A stretch of DNA of 22,208 bases from positions 1-22,208 of IMG/VR virus record IMGVR_UViG_3300042860_002788; one strand, written 5' to 3'. This document shows positions 8,002 through 13,954 of this stretch, in pieces; within the stretch, counting starts at the first letter, position 1; each line of letters opens with the position of its first letter. The stretch is from a virus. The notes under the pieces are model-generated. The model ran no database searches. It was not told the origin of the DNA and saw only the letters and a list, made by a program, of their open reading frames with translations. The position numbers were made by a program, and so were the translations under genes.

Positions 8002-8096
8002 AAGATTATCTTGCCTGCTTTCTAGCAGCAGTCATTGGCCCTGTTTTGAAAGCCATTGACCCAAAGGCGACAGAGTTTGGTCGCGGAAGTAAATAG
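7899..8096 (+). CDS. Small hydrophobic protein, second holin-like candidate
   Basis: A 65-aa protein with an Ala-rich hydrophobic segment (VAIVNTYARAGAAAVAALYLA) and a second one (YLACFLAAVIGPVLKAI), separated by a short polar turn (DPSRPLKD). This is compatible with two membrane helices. The ATG at 7899 sits 5 nt after GGAG (7890-7893); a GTG at 7893 is in frame but overlaps the ribosome site. The first 103 nt lie inside the 3' end of the endolysin gene in another frame. The location makes a lysis role plausible. It could also be a small virion or membrane protein. Confidence 0.65.
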   Translation: MLDKDKAVAIVNTYARAGAAAVAALYLADPSRPLKDYLACFLAAVIGPVLKAIDPKATEFGRGSK

Positions 8097-8100
8097 AAAA

Positions 8101-8370
8101 ATGAATCGGGGGAAGATTTTGGATGAGGCCAAACGCCTCACCGCAACGGATCGTCAAAGTATTTATGGCGACCCTTACATAAATCACAAACGCATCGCAG
8201 ACCTGTGGAGTGTTTATCTTGAAACTGAGATAAGCCCTTCACAGGTCGCTTTGTGTTTATGCCTTGTGAAAATTGCTCGGCTCATAGAAACACCTGACCA
8301 CTTAGATAGCATCATCGACTTGGCGGCTTACACCGCTATTTATGGGGAAATCAATGATTCAAAAAAATAA
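8101..8370 (+). CDS. DUF6378-like phage protein
   Basis: An 89-aa protein matching a widespread phage family (DUF6378 type): KILDEAKRLTATDRQSIYGD near the N-terminus, then HKRIADLWSVYL, ISPSQVALCLCLVKIARL and a C-terminal DSIIDLAAYTAIYGEI. The fold is probably all-helical, and the conserved DR--YGDP and DS-IDLAAY blocks are all present. Its biochemical role is unknown; the family often sits near nucleotide-metabolism or structural genes. The start is the ATG after the previous stop. Earlier in-frame TTG/GTG codons would overlap the preceding gene and have no better ribosome site. It overlaps the next gene by 17 nt. Confidence 0.8.
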   Translation: MNRGKILDEAKRLTATDRQSIYGDPYINHKRIADLWSVYLETEISPSQVALCLCLVKIARLIETPDHLDSIIDLAAYTAIYGEINDSKK

Positions 8371-9031
8371 CTTAGTGCTTGTGCCAACAAGAGGCAGGCC
8401 AAAAAATGCAGTTGAAGTCTTGCAAGCACATAGAGAGTTTTCTTGTCGCTCTGACTTGCTCTTTGTTGTGGACAAAGATGATGAAGAGATTGTCAATTAT
8501 CGAAGCTCAGTTGGCGTTGAATACATCCTAGAAATTGAAAATACCACACGGGGGATGGCTTATCCTGTCAATGTCGCTGCCAAGAAATATGCAAATGAAT
8601 ATGAGTTCTTCACCTTCATTGGCGATGACCATAGATTCAGAACACCTGATTGGGATATTGCCTTGATGAAAGCGATAGGCAGCGCCCCTGGCATTTCCTA
8701 TGGCAATGACCTTTTGCAAGGTGAGAACTTGCCAACTGCGGTGATGATGTCAAAAGCCATTGTCAGCGCCCTTGGCGGGATGGTGCCACCGAAACTTCGC
8801 CATCTCTACCTTGACAACTTTTGGAAGAAGATAGGTCAAGACCTTGGCAACCTTGTTTATCTGCCTGAAGTCATCATTGAGCATTGCCATCCATTAGCAG
8901 GCAAAGCCGAGTGGGATGAAGGCTATCGCTCTGTCAATGCCCGTGAAGTTTATTCATTTGATGCCTTGGCCTATGACTCCTACATCAAGAGCGAGGACTA
9001 TGCAGTTCTCTTGCGAGATTTATTGAAATGA
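8354..9031 (+). CDS. Glycosyltransferase-like protein (GT-A type)
   Basis: A 225-aa protein with the features of a family-2-like GT-A fold. These are an N-terminal LVLVPTRGRP nucleotide-sugar-binding strand, a central FFTFIGDDHRFRTPDWD with an acidic metal-binding Asp pair, and a C-terminal acceptor region including HLYLDNFWKKIG and EHCHPLAGKAEWDEG. It may transfer a sugar to a virion protein, phage DNA or host surface polymer; the acceptor is not evident. It forms a three-gene block with the next two genes, all overlapping by 4 nt. Of the ATGs at 8342 and 8354 I chose 8354, because GGGGA at 8344-8348 is correctly spaced for it. Confidence 0.75.
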   Translation: MIQKNNLVLVPTRGRPKNAVEVLQAHREFSCRSDLLFVVDKDDEEIVNYRSSVGVEYILEIENTTRGMAYPVNVAAKKYANEYEFFTFIGDDHRFRTPDWDIALMKAIGSAPGISYGNDLLQGENLPTAVMMSKAIVSALGGMVPPKLRHLYLDNFWKKIGQDLGNLVYLPEVIIEHCHPLAGKAEWDEGYRSVNAREVYSFDALAYDSYIKSEDYAVLLRDLLK

Positions 9032-9765
9032 GAGCAGTTTCATTCTCGCTCTATGGCAATGATCCGCGCTACACCATCGGAGCTATCAAGAACGCAATTC
9101 TTGGCTCGCGTTATTTTCCATTTGAAGATGGCTTCCGCTTAGTCTTTTATGTGGGCCAAAGCGTTGAAGATTGGGTTGTCAGCACCCTAAACCTTGTCAA
9201 AGGTGTCAAGATAGTCAGGATGAGTGAGTTAGAAAATAACACCGCAAGGCTTTGGCGTTATCTTGCTTTTGCTGACCCGCAATTTGAAGTGGTCATCTGC
9301 CGTGATGCCGATGCCCGTCTTTCTTTCCGCGACCGAATAGCCCACGAAGAATGGGAGCAATCAGGTCTTGATTATCACATCATCAAAGACCATCCTTCAG
9401 GTCATAATTACCCAATAAGCGCAGGGATGTTTGCCGGCAAGACCTACAAGTTTCGAGATATGGCAGAACTTATTGCCAGCGATAACCCTGGCGATTTCTA
9501 CACCACAGACCAAGCATTTCTTGAAAAAGTTATCTATCCTTGGGTAAAGGATTCAGTCTTAATTCACGATCCGTTTTACAACACACCTATTGAGGGCAAG
9601 TCAATAAGAACAGGCATTGCCTTTGATGCGCCAACTAAACTTTCCCACATTGGCGCAGCTCTTGATGAAAATGACCGCTATATCTTTAGGATTGACCGCG
9701 ATGCTCAATTGGCAGAAGCGAACACTGAGAAATATAAATATGAGAGCGACAGGTGGGGAAAATGA
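9028..9765 (+). CDS. Second glycosyltransferase-like protein
   Basis: A 245-aa protein starting MRAVSFSLYGNDPRYTIGAI, a nucleotide-sugar-binding-like strand-loop. It carries a DxD-type motif in VVICRDADARLSFRD (about residues 88-102), then HIIKDHPSGHNYPISAGMF and DFYTTDQAFL. The DAD plus later His/Asp pattern recalls retaining or inverting GT-A enzymes, but the family is not one I can name with certainty. It starts within the stop of the first transferase (ATGA), so the two are coupled. The gene after it encodes an epimerase that could supply the sugar. Substrate unknown. Confidence 0.65.
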   Translation: MRAVSFSLYGNDPRYTIGAIKNAILGSRYFPFEDGFRLVFYVGQSVEDWVVSTLNLVKGVKIVRMSELENNTARLWRYLAFADPQFEVVICRDADARLSFRDRIAHEEWEQSGLDYHIIKDHPSGHNYPISAGMFAGKTYKFRDMAELIASDNPGDFYTTDQAFLEKVIYPWVKDSVLIHDPFYNTPIEGKSIRTGIAFDAPTKLSHIGAALDENDRYIFRIDRDAQLAEANTEKYKYESDRWGK

Positions 9766-10628
9766 AAATCCTGATAACAGGCGATGAAGGCTTTGTCGGC
9801 ACTAACTTCAAGAAACATCTTGATTCTAAGAACAACCAAATCACCGGCATTGACATAAAGAATGGGCGCGATGTCCGTGACTTCTTTGCTAAAGATGACA
9901 CCAAATTTGATGTGGTCATTCATCTCGCGGCCATTGTCGGTGGCCGTGCCACCATTGAAGGAAATCCTTTGGCAGTTGCCGCCGACCTTGCCATCGATGC
10001 CGACCTCTTCCAATGGGCGCTTCGCACTCGCCCTGGACATTTAGTTTATTTCTCATCTTCTGCTGCCTATCCAATTTTCTTGCAAAGAGCTGAATACAAG
10101 CAGAAGTTAAAAGAGTGGGATATAAACCTTGACCATATAAGAACACCTGATATGACCTATGGTTGGGCAAAGTTATCAGGCGAGAAACTTGCCTCTTATG
10201 CTCGCGCTGAAGGCTTGGGAATAACTGTTCTTCGCCCATTTTCAGGCTATGGCACGGATCAAAGCCTTGACTATCCTTTCCCATCATTTATCAAGCGAGG
10301 CAGAGAGAAGGAAGCGCCATTTAATGTTTGGGGCAAAGGAACGCAAGTGCGCGACTTCATCCACATCGAGGACATCGTCAGAGCTACCTTTGAAGCCATC
10401 ACAAACAAGGTTGAAGTTTCTAATCTCTGCTCAGGTAGAGCGACATCTTTCATTGACTTGGCAGAACTTGTGATGATGCAGGCAGGTTATTTGGCTGAAA
10501 TAAAAACCAACCCGAACGCACCTGTTGGGGTGGCATATCGGGTTGGCGACACTCACAAAATGCTTTCCTTCTATGAGCCAAAAATCTCACTTGAAGAGGG
10601 CATTGAGCGAGCCTTGAAAGGTATTTAG
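9762..10628 (+). CDS. NAD-dependent sugar epimerase/dehydratase
   Basis: A 288-aa extended short-chain dehydrogenase that probably converts a nucleotide sugar. It has the Rossmann NAD motif TGDEGFVG (residues 6-13), VVIHLAAIVGG, VYFSSSAAYP with the active-site Ser region (98-100), and the catalytic Y133-x3-K137 in YGWAKLSGEKLA. It also has GYGTDQ and a C-terminal VRDFIHIEDIVRA typical of the family. It completes the sugar cassette with the two transferases. The start is the ATG in the ATGA overlap with the upstream gene; GTG at 9753 is in frame but overlaps the ribosome site GGTGGGG. Its stop overlaps the stop of the converging minus-strand gene. Confidence 0.9.
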   Translation: MKILITGDEGFVGTNFKKHLDSKNNQITGIDIKNGRDVRDFFAKDDTKFDVVIHLAAIVGGRATIEGNPLAVAADLAIDADLFQWALRTRPGHLVYFSSSAAYPIFLQRAEYKQKLKEWDINLDHIRTPDMTYGWAKLSGEKLASYARAEGLGITVLRPFSGYGTDQSLDYPFPSFIKRGREKEAPFNVWGKGTQVRDFIHIEDIVRATFEAITNKVEVSNLCSGRATSFIDLAELVMMQAGYLAEIKTNPNAPVGVAYRVGDTHKMLSFYEPKISLEEGIERALKGI

Positions 10629-10864
10629 AACTCTCTCTCCATTTTCTTGATGGTTCGGTTGATGTATTTAGGGCCTGCCCAATCCATAAACCATTGCGGA
10701 AATACAACCGCACTTGGTTGGCGCTTTGGCATAAATAGCACCATCAGAAGCGGAATCCAAAAGCCATAAAAGGCTGATAGGAAAGCCCAAAAGAAGATGT
10801 TTCTGCCAATGGCAAAGGCATAGAAAGCAGTGAAGAAAACGATTAGCAAATCCCATCCATTCAT
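10625..10864 (-). CDS. Small two-TM membrane protein, function unknown
   Basis: A 79-aa protein with two probable transmembrane helices (about residues 5-22 and 24-46; LLIVFFTAFYAFAIGRNIFF and FLSAFYGFWIPLLMVLF), followed by a basic amphipathic tail. It is the last gene of the minus-strand operon; its ATG follows directly on the stop of the Prim-Pol gene (TAAATG). The stop overlaps the epimerase stop on the other strand by two bases. Such a protein could be a superinfection exclusion or membrane-anchoring factor, but nothing in the sequence proves this. Confidence 0.7.
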   Translation of the reverse strand: MNGWDLLIVFFTAFYAFAIGRNIFFWAFLSAFYGFWIPLLMVLFMPKRQPSAVVFPQWFMDWAGPKYINRTIKKMEREF

Positions 10865-11323
10865 TTAGCACCATCCCATCACAGGGGCAGGCTCAATGTC
10901 TTTGACAATTTCATAGAATTTGCCGTTTTCGTGCATTGATCCTGCGGTGACAACATATCCATTGAACTTGATGTCAACGCCATCGCGCAGTTTGCCCTTG
11001 AAAGAAGCGCCAAGTGGAGCTTTGTAGTAGAGATGCAAGCCATCACCTGTTTCAACTGTGAAGGTGTCAAGGTCTAAGCCATCGGTTGTTCCGCCATTGC
11101 GGTAGTCAATATCAAAGACCACTAGATTTGATGGCGCACAAGCAATGCCAATGTTTAGCAATGGCGACTTCTCAAACCACTTCTTGACTGTGGCAGGTTT
11201 ATTAGAGGCTGACTTATAGCCTTGCTTTGCTATTGGAAAGAATGGAATTTTTTGTTGCGGATAGCAAGGCAGAACATACCAACCGCGCTTTGCAAAGGCG
11301 GTGGCGATTTCGGCAGTTGTCAT
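10865..11323 (-). CDS. Stand-alone Prim-Pol (bifunctional primase-polymerase) domain protein
   Basis: A 152-aa protein consisting only of a Prim-Pol (AEP superfamily) domain, which makes primers or extends DNA. The N-terminus (IATAFAKRGWYVLPCYPQQKIPFF) is the usual start of this domain. The metal-binding D71-I-D73 is in NLVVFDIDYRNGG, the conserved His (H97) in GDGLHLYYKAP, and the third acidic strand in RDGVDIKFNGYVV followed by TAGS. There is no helicase domain, unlike the large Prim-Pol/ATPase at 17715. The ATG at 11323 overlaps the upstream stop (ATGA) and follows AAGGAG; a longer version would start inside the upstream gene and is unlikely. Confidence 0.85.
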   Translation of the reverse strand: MTTAEIATAFAKRGWYVLPCYPQQKIPFFPIAKQGYKSASNKPATVKKWFEKSPLLNIGIACAPSNLVVFDIDYRNGGTTDGLDLDTFTVETGDGLHLYYKAPLGASFKGKLRDGVDIKFNGYVVTAGSMHENGKFYEIVKDIEPAPVMGWC

Positions 11324-11451
11324 TTGACATACTCCTTCAAGAAATCGTTGATGGCTTCGGACAATGATTTGCCCTCTGCCCGCGCCTTCGCCTGCGCCTT
11401 GCGCCATAGTTGGTCAGATACACGAACGCTTCTAATCTTCTTCAACTTCAT
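11320..11451 (-). CDS. Ribbon-helix-helix (CopG/Arc-like) DNA-binding protein
   Basis: A 43-aa protein beginning MKLKKIRSVRVSDQLWRKAQ, a strand with alternating residues then a helix. KARAEGKSLSEAINDFLKEYVK follows as the second helix of a ribbon-helix-helix fold. Such dimeric proteins bind operator DNA, usually as repressors. It overlaps its upstream neighbour by 20 nt and the Prim-Pol gene by 4 nt. Its best guess target is the operon control region at 12488-12652. The start chosen gives the classic minimal RHH length; a longer in-frame upstream region lies inside the preceding gene. Confidence 0.75.
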   Translation of the reverse strand: MKLKKIRSVRVSDQLWRKAQAKARAEGKSLSEAINDFLKEYVK

Positions 11452-11716
11452 CACCTTTGCTCTCAAATGATTCGTAATTGGTAAGTAAAAGCCAAGCATC
11501 AGAACCCTCATCCCAAACAACTTCGAATGACCATTCTTCTTGCTCTAAGAACTGCCTTCCAAAAAGAAGGTTGGCATAAAGGTCAAACCAATATGCCCAA
11601 CGCCACTCATAGCTTTTGACACTTGGTTCAAAATGCAATTCGTGTTTTTTCCAATGCACACCCCATTCCATCGAAGTTTGGTGCAAACGCATAAAGTCTT
11701 CGTTTGTCAGTTTCAT
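11432..11716 (-). CDS. Small acidic Trp/Tyr-rich protein, unknown
   Basis: A 94-aa protein rich in Trp, Tyr, Phe and Glu (for example MEWGVHWKKHELHFEP and YEWRWAYWFDLYANLLFG), ending in an acidic tail DEVEED. No signal peptide or clear TM segment, and I do not recognise the family. The start ATG overlaps the previous gene's stop (TAATG) inside the repeated 17-bp junction element, so translation is probably coupled. Being small, acidic and in a phage minus-strand accessory operon, it could be an inhibitor of a host protein, but that is only a guess. Confidence 0.6.
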   Translation of the reverse strand: MKLTNEDFMRLHQTSMEWGVHWKKHELHFEPSVKSYEWRWAYWFDLYANLLFGRQFLEQEEWSFEVVWDEGSDAWLLLTNYESFESKGDEVEED

Positions 11717-11730
11717 TATGCACCGACCTT
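11714..11730 (-). repeat. Junction repeat copy 3 (gene overlap element)
   Basis: Plus-strand sequence CATTATGCACCGACCTT. Read on the minus strand it encodes Lys-Val-Gly-Ala-stop of one gene and contains the ATG of the next (TAATG), with AAGG about 10 nt before that ATG acting as ribosome site. Identical to the copy at 11950. Confidence 0.85.
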
Positions 11731-11952
11731 TTGATTGTAAGGATGATTGGGTGAATCCCAAGGTGTGCAAACTTCACACACTAAATCTGCGCCACCAAGA
11801 AGATGCGTGTAATACGCGCACCAAGTTCCAAGTGGTGTTCTATGTTGTATTGCCTCACTATTTGCTTGGAATGCTGACCGCAAATAAGTTCCTGCGTGGT
11901 CATCGCAAACAACAGTTCCATTGTCGTCAACCCATAAACGATTAGTTGTCAT
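11716..11952 (-). CDS. Small hypothetical protein, Cys/His-containing
   Basis: A 78-aa protein with VVCDDHAGTYLRSAF near the N-terminus and CAYYTHLLGGADLVCEVC in the second half. The Cys and His spacing (C-D-D-H and C-E-V-C) could hold a zinc, though not in a pattern I can name. It ends KVGA, like its two upstream neighbours, because the last codons are part of the repeated junction element. Start and stop both overlap neighbours by one base. Function unknown. Confidence 0.6.
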   Translation of the reverse strand: MTTNRLWVDDNGTVVCDDHAGTYLRSAFQANSEAIQHRTPLGTWCAYYTHLLGGADLVCEVCTPWDSPNHPYNQKVGA

Positions 11953-11966
11953 TATGCACCGACCTT
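11950..11966 (-). repeat. Junction repeat copy 2 (gene overlap element)
   Basis: Same 17 bases as the copy at 11714, again exactly spanning the stop/start overlap between two unrelated small genes and encoding the KVGA terminus of the upstream protein. Confidence 0.85.
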
Positions 11967-12194
11967 CTGAGTGCGGTGCATCCGATAATTGATAGCAACT
12001 GCGCCATTAGCAAGTTCTTGGTCAATGTTGTTGACAACTGTTGCCAAGTTATATGGAAAGGTATTACGACCACCATCTGCATCTTGTATGCGATAACTAA
12101 AACCTGACTTATCTGTGCGCCTTGTTATTGAGATTCCGCGATAGTCATAACCATAAGCGGTCTTGATAAGTTGCGCTCTTTGATCCTTTGTCAT
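11952..12194 (-). CDS. Small hypothetical protein
   Basis: An 80-aa protein with mixed alpha/beta composition (TKDQRAQLIKTAYGYDYRG, SITRRTDKSGFSYRIQDADG, then a helix NLATVVNNIDQELANG). It is not homologous to the neighbouring genes, yet its last four residues (KVGA) and its junction DNA are the same. I do not recognise a family. One-base overlaps on both sides suggest a strictly coupled operon. Confidence 0.6.
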   Translation of the reverse strand: MTKDQRAQLIKTAYGYDYRGISITRRTDKSGFSYRIQDADGGRNTFPYNLATVVNNIDQELANGAVAINYRMHRTQKVGA

Positions 12195-12208
12195 TATGCA
12201 CCAACCTT
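12192..12208 (-). repeat. Junction repeat copy 1 (gene overlap element)
   Basis: One base differs from the other two copies (CATTATGCACCAACCTT); the encoded KVGA-stop and the overlapping ATG are unchanged. It lies between the first and second genes of the minus-strand operon. Confidence 0.85.
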
Positions 12209-12487
12209 TGGAACAATCCTGTAAGTTCCTTTTACTTCGCCAAGAATCGTTAGCATTTGATTAACTGTTAAACCTAATTCATTGAGAGCAGAAACAAATT
12301 GGCTTAGATAGATTTTGTCATTGTCTTTGAAAGTCTTGAAATAAATCGCATTACCATTCTGCCAAATGTGAATACCATCGCATTGTGCAGGAAAATAACT
12401 AGCGGAATCCGTCACATAATTTATTCCTAACTTCTTGACGATACCGCGCAACTTTGCAGTTGTGATGATGTCTAGTGTTTCTAACAT
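12194..12487 (-). CDS. First gene of the minus-strand operon, hypothetical
   Basis: A 97-aa protein with an N-terminal helical part (LETLDIITTAKLRGIVKKLG), a beta segment (DGIHIWQNGNAIYFKTF) and a further helix (YLSQFVSALNELGLTVNQML), ending KVGA. The mix of short helices and a beta hairpin could be a small DNA- or protein-binding fold, but I do not recognise it. It has its own ribosome site (AAGGAAGG, 7 nt from the ATG on the minus strand), as expected for the leading gene of the operon, and faces the divergent control region. Confidence 0.6.
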   Translation of the reverse strand: MLETLDIITTAKLRGIVKKLGINYVTDSASYFPAQCDGIHIWQNGNAIYFKTFKDNDKIYLSQFVSALNELGLTVNQMLTILGEVKGTYRIVPKVGA

Positions 12488-12652
12488 TGTCTTGCCTTCC
12501 TTCGGAGCTACTACCTTTCACCCCGATAAGAGAAGAGTAGCTTAAGTGCCTACCTTTGTCCATACACTACTTATTAGGCATTTGGGCGTGTCGGGCATAG
12601 GGTGTCAGCCCTTCCCCTCATACTTAGCGCAAGTCAACAGAAGGGGTGTTAT
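12488..12652. promoter_or_regulatory. Divergent control region between minus and plus operons
   Basis: About 165 bases separate the first minus-strand gene from the first gene of the plus-strand DNA-metabolism module, so both promoters should lie here. I find no convincing -35/-10 pair. An inverted repeat TGCCTA (12547-12552) / TAGGCA (12575-12580) with a 22-nt spacer is a candidate operator. TTGACT on the minus strand is a fair -35 but lacks a good -10 partner. The ribosome site of the minus gene (AAGGAAGG) and of the plus gene (AAGGGG at 12641-12646) mark the two edges. Confidence 0.5.
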
Positions 12653-12805
12653 ATGGAGTTTGTTATGTTCGGGGCTGTAATCGGCATTCTATGCCTTTTA
12701 TGGGGCATTCTGAGCCTACACGATGACCCACTAGAAGAGGGCATTCGGCAGGCGCAGGCTTGGGAGAGCCGTCAGAAGGCTCTTGCAAGGGCGGTGGGCA
12801 AGTGA
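12653..12805 (+). CDS. Small single-TM protein
   Basis: A 50-aa protein with one N-terminal transmembrane segment (VMFGAVIGILCLLWGILSL), then a short charged tail (HDDPLEEGIRQAQAWESRQK). The ATG at 12653 is 6 nt after AAGGGG; a longer in-frame extension upstream lacks such a site. It ends in a GTGA overlap with the next gene. It is the first gene of the plus-strand DNA module. No family recognised. Confidence 0.6.
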   Translation: MEFVMFGAVIGILCLLWGILSLHDDPLEEGIRQAQAWESRQKALARAVGK

Positions 12806-13137
12806 ACCTATTTTCTGTCCACAATGCCACAGACGGATCAGTAGTCCTCTACCTAGAAGAGCAGGATGCCAACCTTGACCTTCTTGAAGATGTCGTGGCG
12901 CAGGTGCCTTTGTTGGCCCTCTCTCGCCTTGCCGAGCATTCAGGCCTTGATTCTTTGAAGTCAGAGCAGGCTGCAAGGCTTCTCGACAAGGTCAGGGCGC
13001 AACTGCCTGACATCGCAGTCAAGCTCGCCTCAATAACAGAAGATGAGGCGCTGGCCTTGGCTGAACAATTGATTTTGGCAGTGAAGTTCGCCCGCGCCGT
13101 TGCCGGCAAACCTACGAAATTGGAGTTGGTGAAGTAA
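12802..13137 (+). CDS. Acidic helical protein, unknown
   Basis: A 111-aa protein. The first part is beta (NLFSVHNATDGSVVLYLEE), the rest mostly helical and Leu/Ala-rich (LLEDVVAQVPLLALSRLAEH, EQAARLLDKVRAQL, DEALALAEQLILAVKFARAV). The start is the GTG overlapping the previous stop (GTGA). The stop overlaps the nuclease start by one base (TAATG), so these are co-translated. I do not recognise the family. Position between a TM protein and an Hjc-like nuclease suggests a DNA-metabolism accessory. Confidence 0.65.
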   Translation: MNLFSVHNATDGSVVLYLEEQDANLDLLEDVVAQVPLLALSRLAEHSGLDSLKSEQAARLLDKVRAQLPDIAVKLASITEDEALALAEQLILAVKFARAVAGKPTKLELVK

Positions 13138-13487
13138 TGGCAAATCCCAATGGTCGCAAAGGCTCTGCGTTTGAAATCGGAGTTCTCAAGTGGTTGCGTT
13201 CTCGCGGTGTCACCGCCGAGCGTTTGCGATTATCGGGATCAAAAGATGAAGGCGACATAGTTGCCTTTATTGCAGGCAAGACTTATGTGCTTGAACTGAA
13301 AAATCGCAAGGCAATAAGCCTTCCGACCTTTTGGGATGAGGCAGTTAAGGAAGCCAAGAATTATTCAAAGGCACGGGGCCTAGAAGAAGCTCCACCATCA
13401 TTCGTTGTTGTGAAGAGAAGGAACGCCTCTATTGAGAGGGCATTCGTTATTCAAGACCTTGAATCCTGGTTAGGTGAGAGGCAATGA
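13137..13487 (+). CDS. Hjc-like PD-(D/E)xK nuclease, putative Holliday junction resolvase
   Basis: A 116-aa nuclease of the restriction-endonuclease fold. The family pattern is clear: an N-terminal GRKGSAFEIGVLKWLRSRG with the acidic E13, the basic RLRLSGSKDEGD with D40, and the catalytic strand YVLELKNRK with E53-x-K55. A helical end follows, with FWDEAVKEAKNY. This matches archaeal-type Hjc/VRR-like resolvases, which cut four-way DNA junctions during replication and packaging. The length fits a stand-alone dimeric resolvase. It starts in a TAATG overlap and its stop overlaps the WhiB start (ATGA). Confidence 0.8.
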   Translation: MANPNGRKGSAFEIGVLKWLRSRGVTAERLRLSGSKDEGDIVAFIAGKTYVLELKNRKAISLPTFWDEAVKEAKNYSKARGLEEAPPSFVVVKRRNASIERAFVIQDLESWLGERQ

Positions 13488-13954
13488 ATGTTCTCCAACA
13501 CTTTTATCCTGCGCTTCCACTTCTTCCCGAAGCAAGTTGCAAAGGCATCATCAATCCAAACTTATTTTTTCCTGAATCAAAAGAACAAGAGGCAAAGTGC
13601 CTTCCAATCGCGCGCAGTATTTGCGCCGGTTGTCCTGAAAGAAAGGAGTGCTTGGACTACGCGCTCAAAGAACAAATCCCTCACGGAATATGGGCAGGGA
13701 CCACGCCTGCACAGCGAGGCTTTGGGCAAGGATTTAAGAATCGCAAAACAGGGCGAGTCAATCGCGCTGATGCAATCCGATCCTTGCATTCTTTTGGGCG
13801 AACACCCAAAGAAATCGCAGACACTATGAGAATCGAATTGGCTTATGTCACTCAGGTTCTCAAGAGAGCTGCGAAATTAGAAGGAGAATCCCAATTACTC
13901 AACGCAAAAAAACCTTCAGGGGAATCATCATCATCATCGGAGTCAGCGCAATGA
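13484..13954 (+). CDS. whiB: WhiB-family Fe-S transcription regulator with C-terminal HTH-like region
   Basis: A 156-aa protein carrying the WhiB signature. Four Cys are placed C19...C47-x2-C50-x5-C56 (ICAGCPERKECLDYAL), followed by the G-[IV]-W turn motif in HGIWAGTTPAQRG (68-72). This should bind a 4Fe-4S cluster and contact the host sigma factor. After about residue 90 it continues with ADAIRSLHSFGRTPKEIADT and MRIELAYVTQVLKRA, which looks like a helix-turn-helix not present in short WhiB proteins. The C-terminus is a Ser/Glu-rich tail. The family is confined to actinobacteria and their phages, so it indicates the host group. It probably redirects host transcription. The tail DNA also encodes the signal peptide of the next gene. 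Confidence 0.9.
   Translation: MNVLQHFYPALPLLPEASCKGIINPNLFFPESKEQEAKCLPIARSICAGCPERKECLDYALKEQIPHGIWAGTTPAQRGFGQGFKNRKTGRVNRADAIRSLHSFGRTPKEIADTMRIELAYVTQVLKRAAKLEGESQLLNAKKPSGESSSSSESAQ
13879..13896 (+). promoter_or_regulatory. Strong ribosome site leading to a probable ATT start codon
   Basis: AGAAGGAG at 13879-13886 is followed after 7 nt by ATT (13894-13896), in frame with the transglycosylase gene. No ATG, GTG or TTG exists in that frame between the preceding stop (13768-13770) and the ATG at 13951. The spacing is ideal for ATT and far too long for 13951. Confidence 0.6.

Noticed and set aside
12541-12600. Sigma-70-type promoter with TTGTCC as -35
   Set aside because: No acceptable -10 at 16-18 nt; calling it would be arbitrary.
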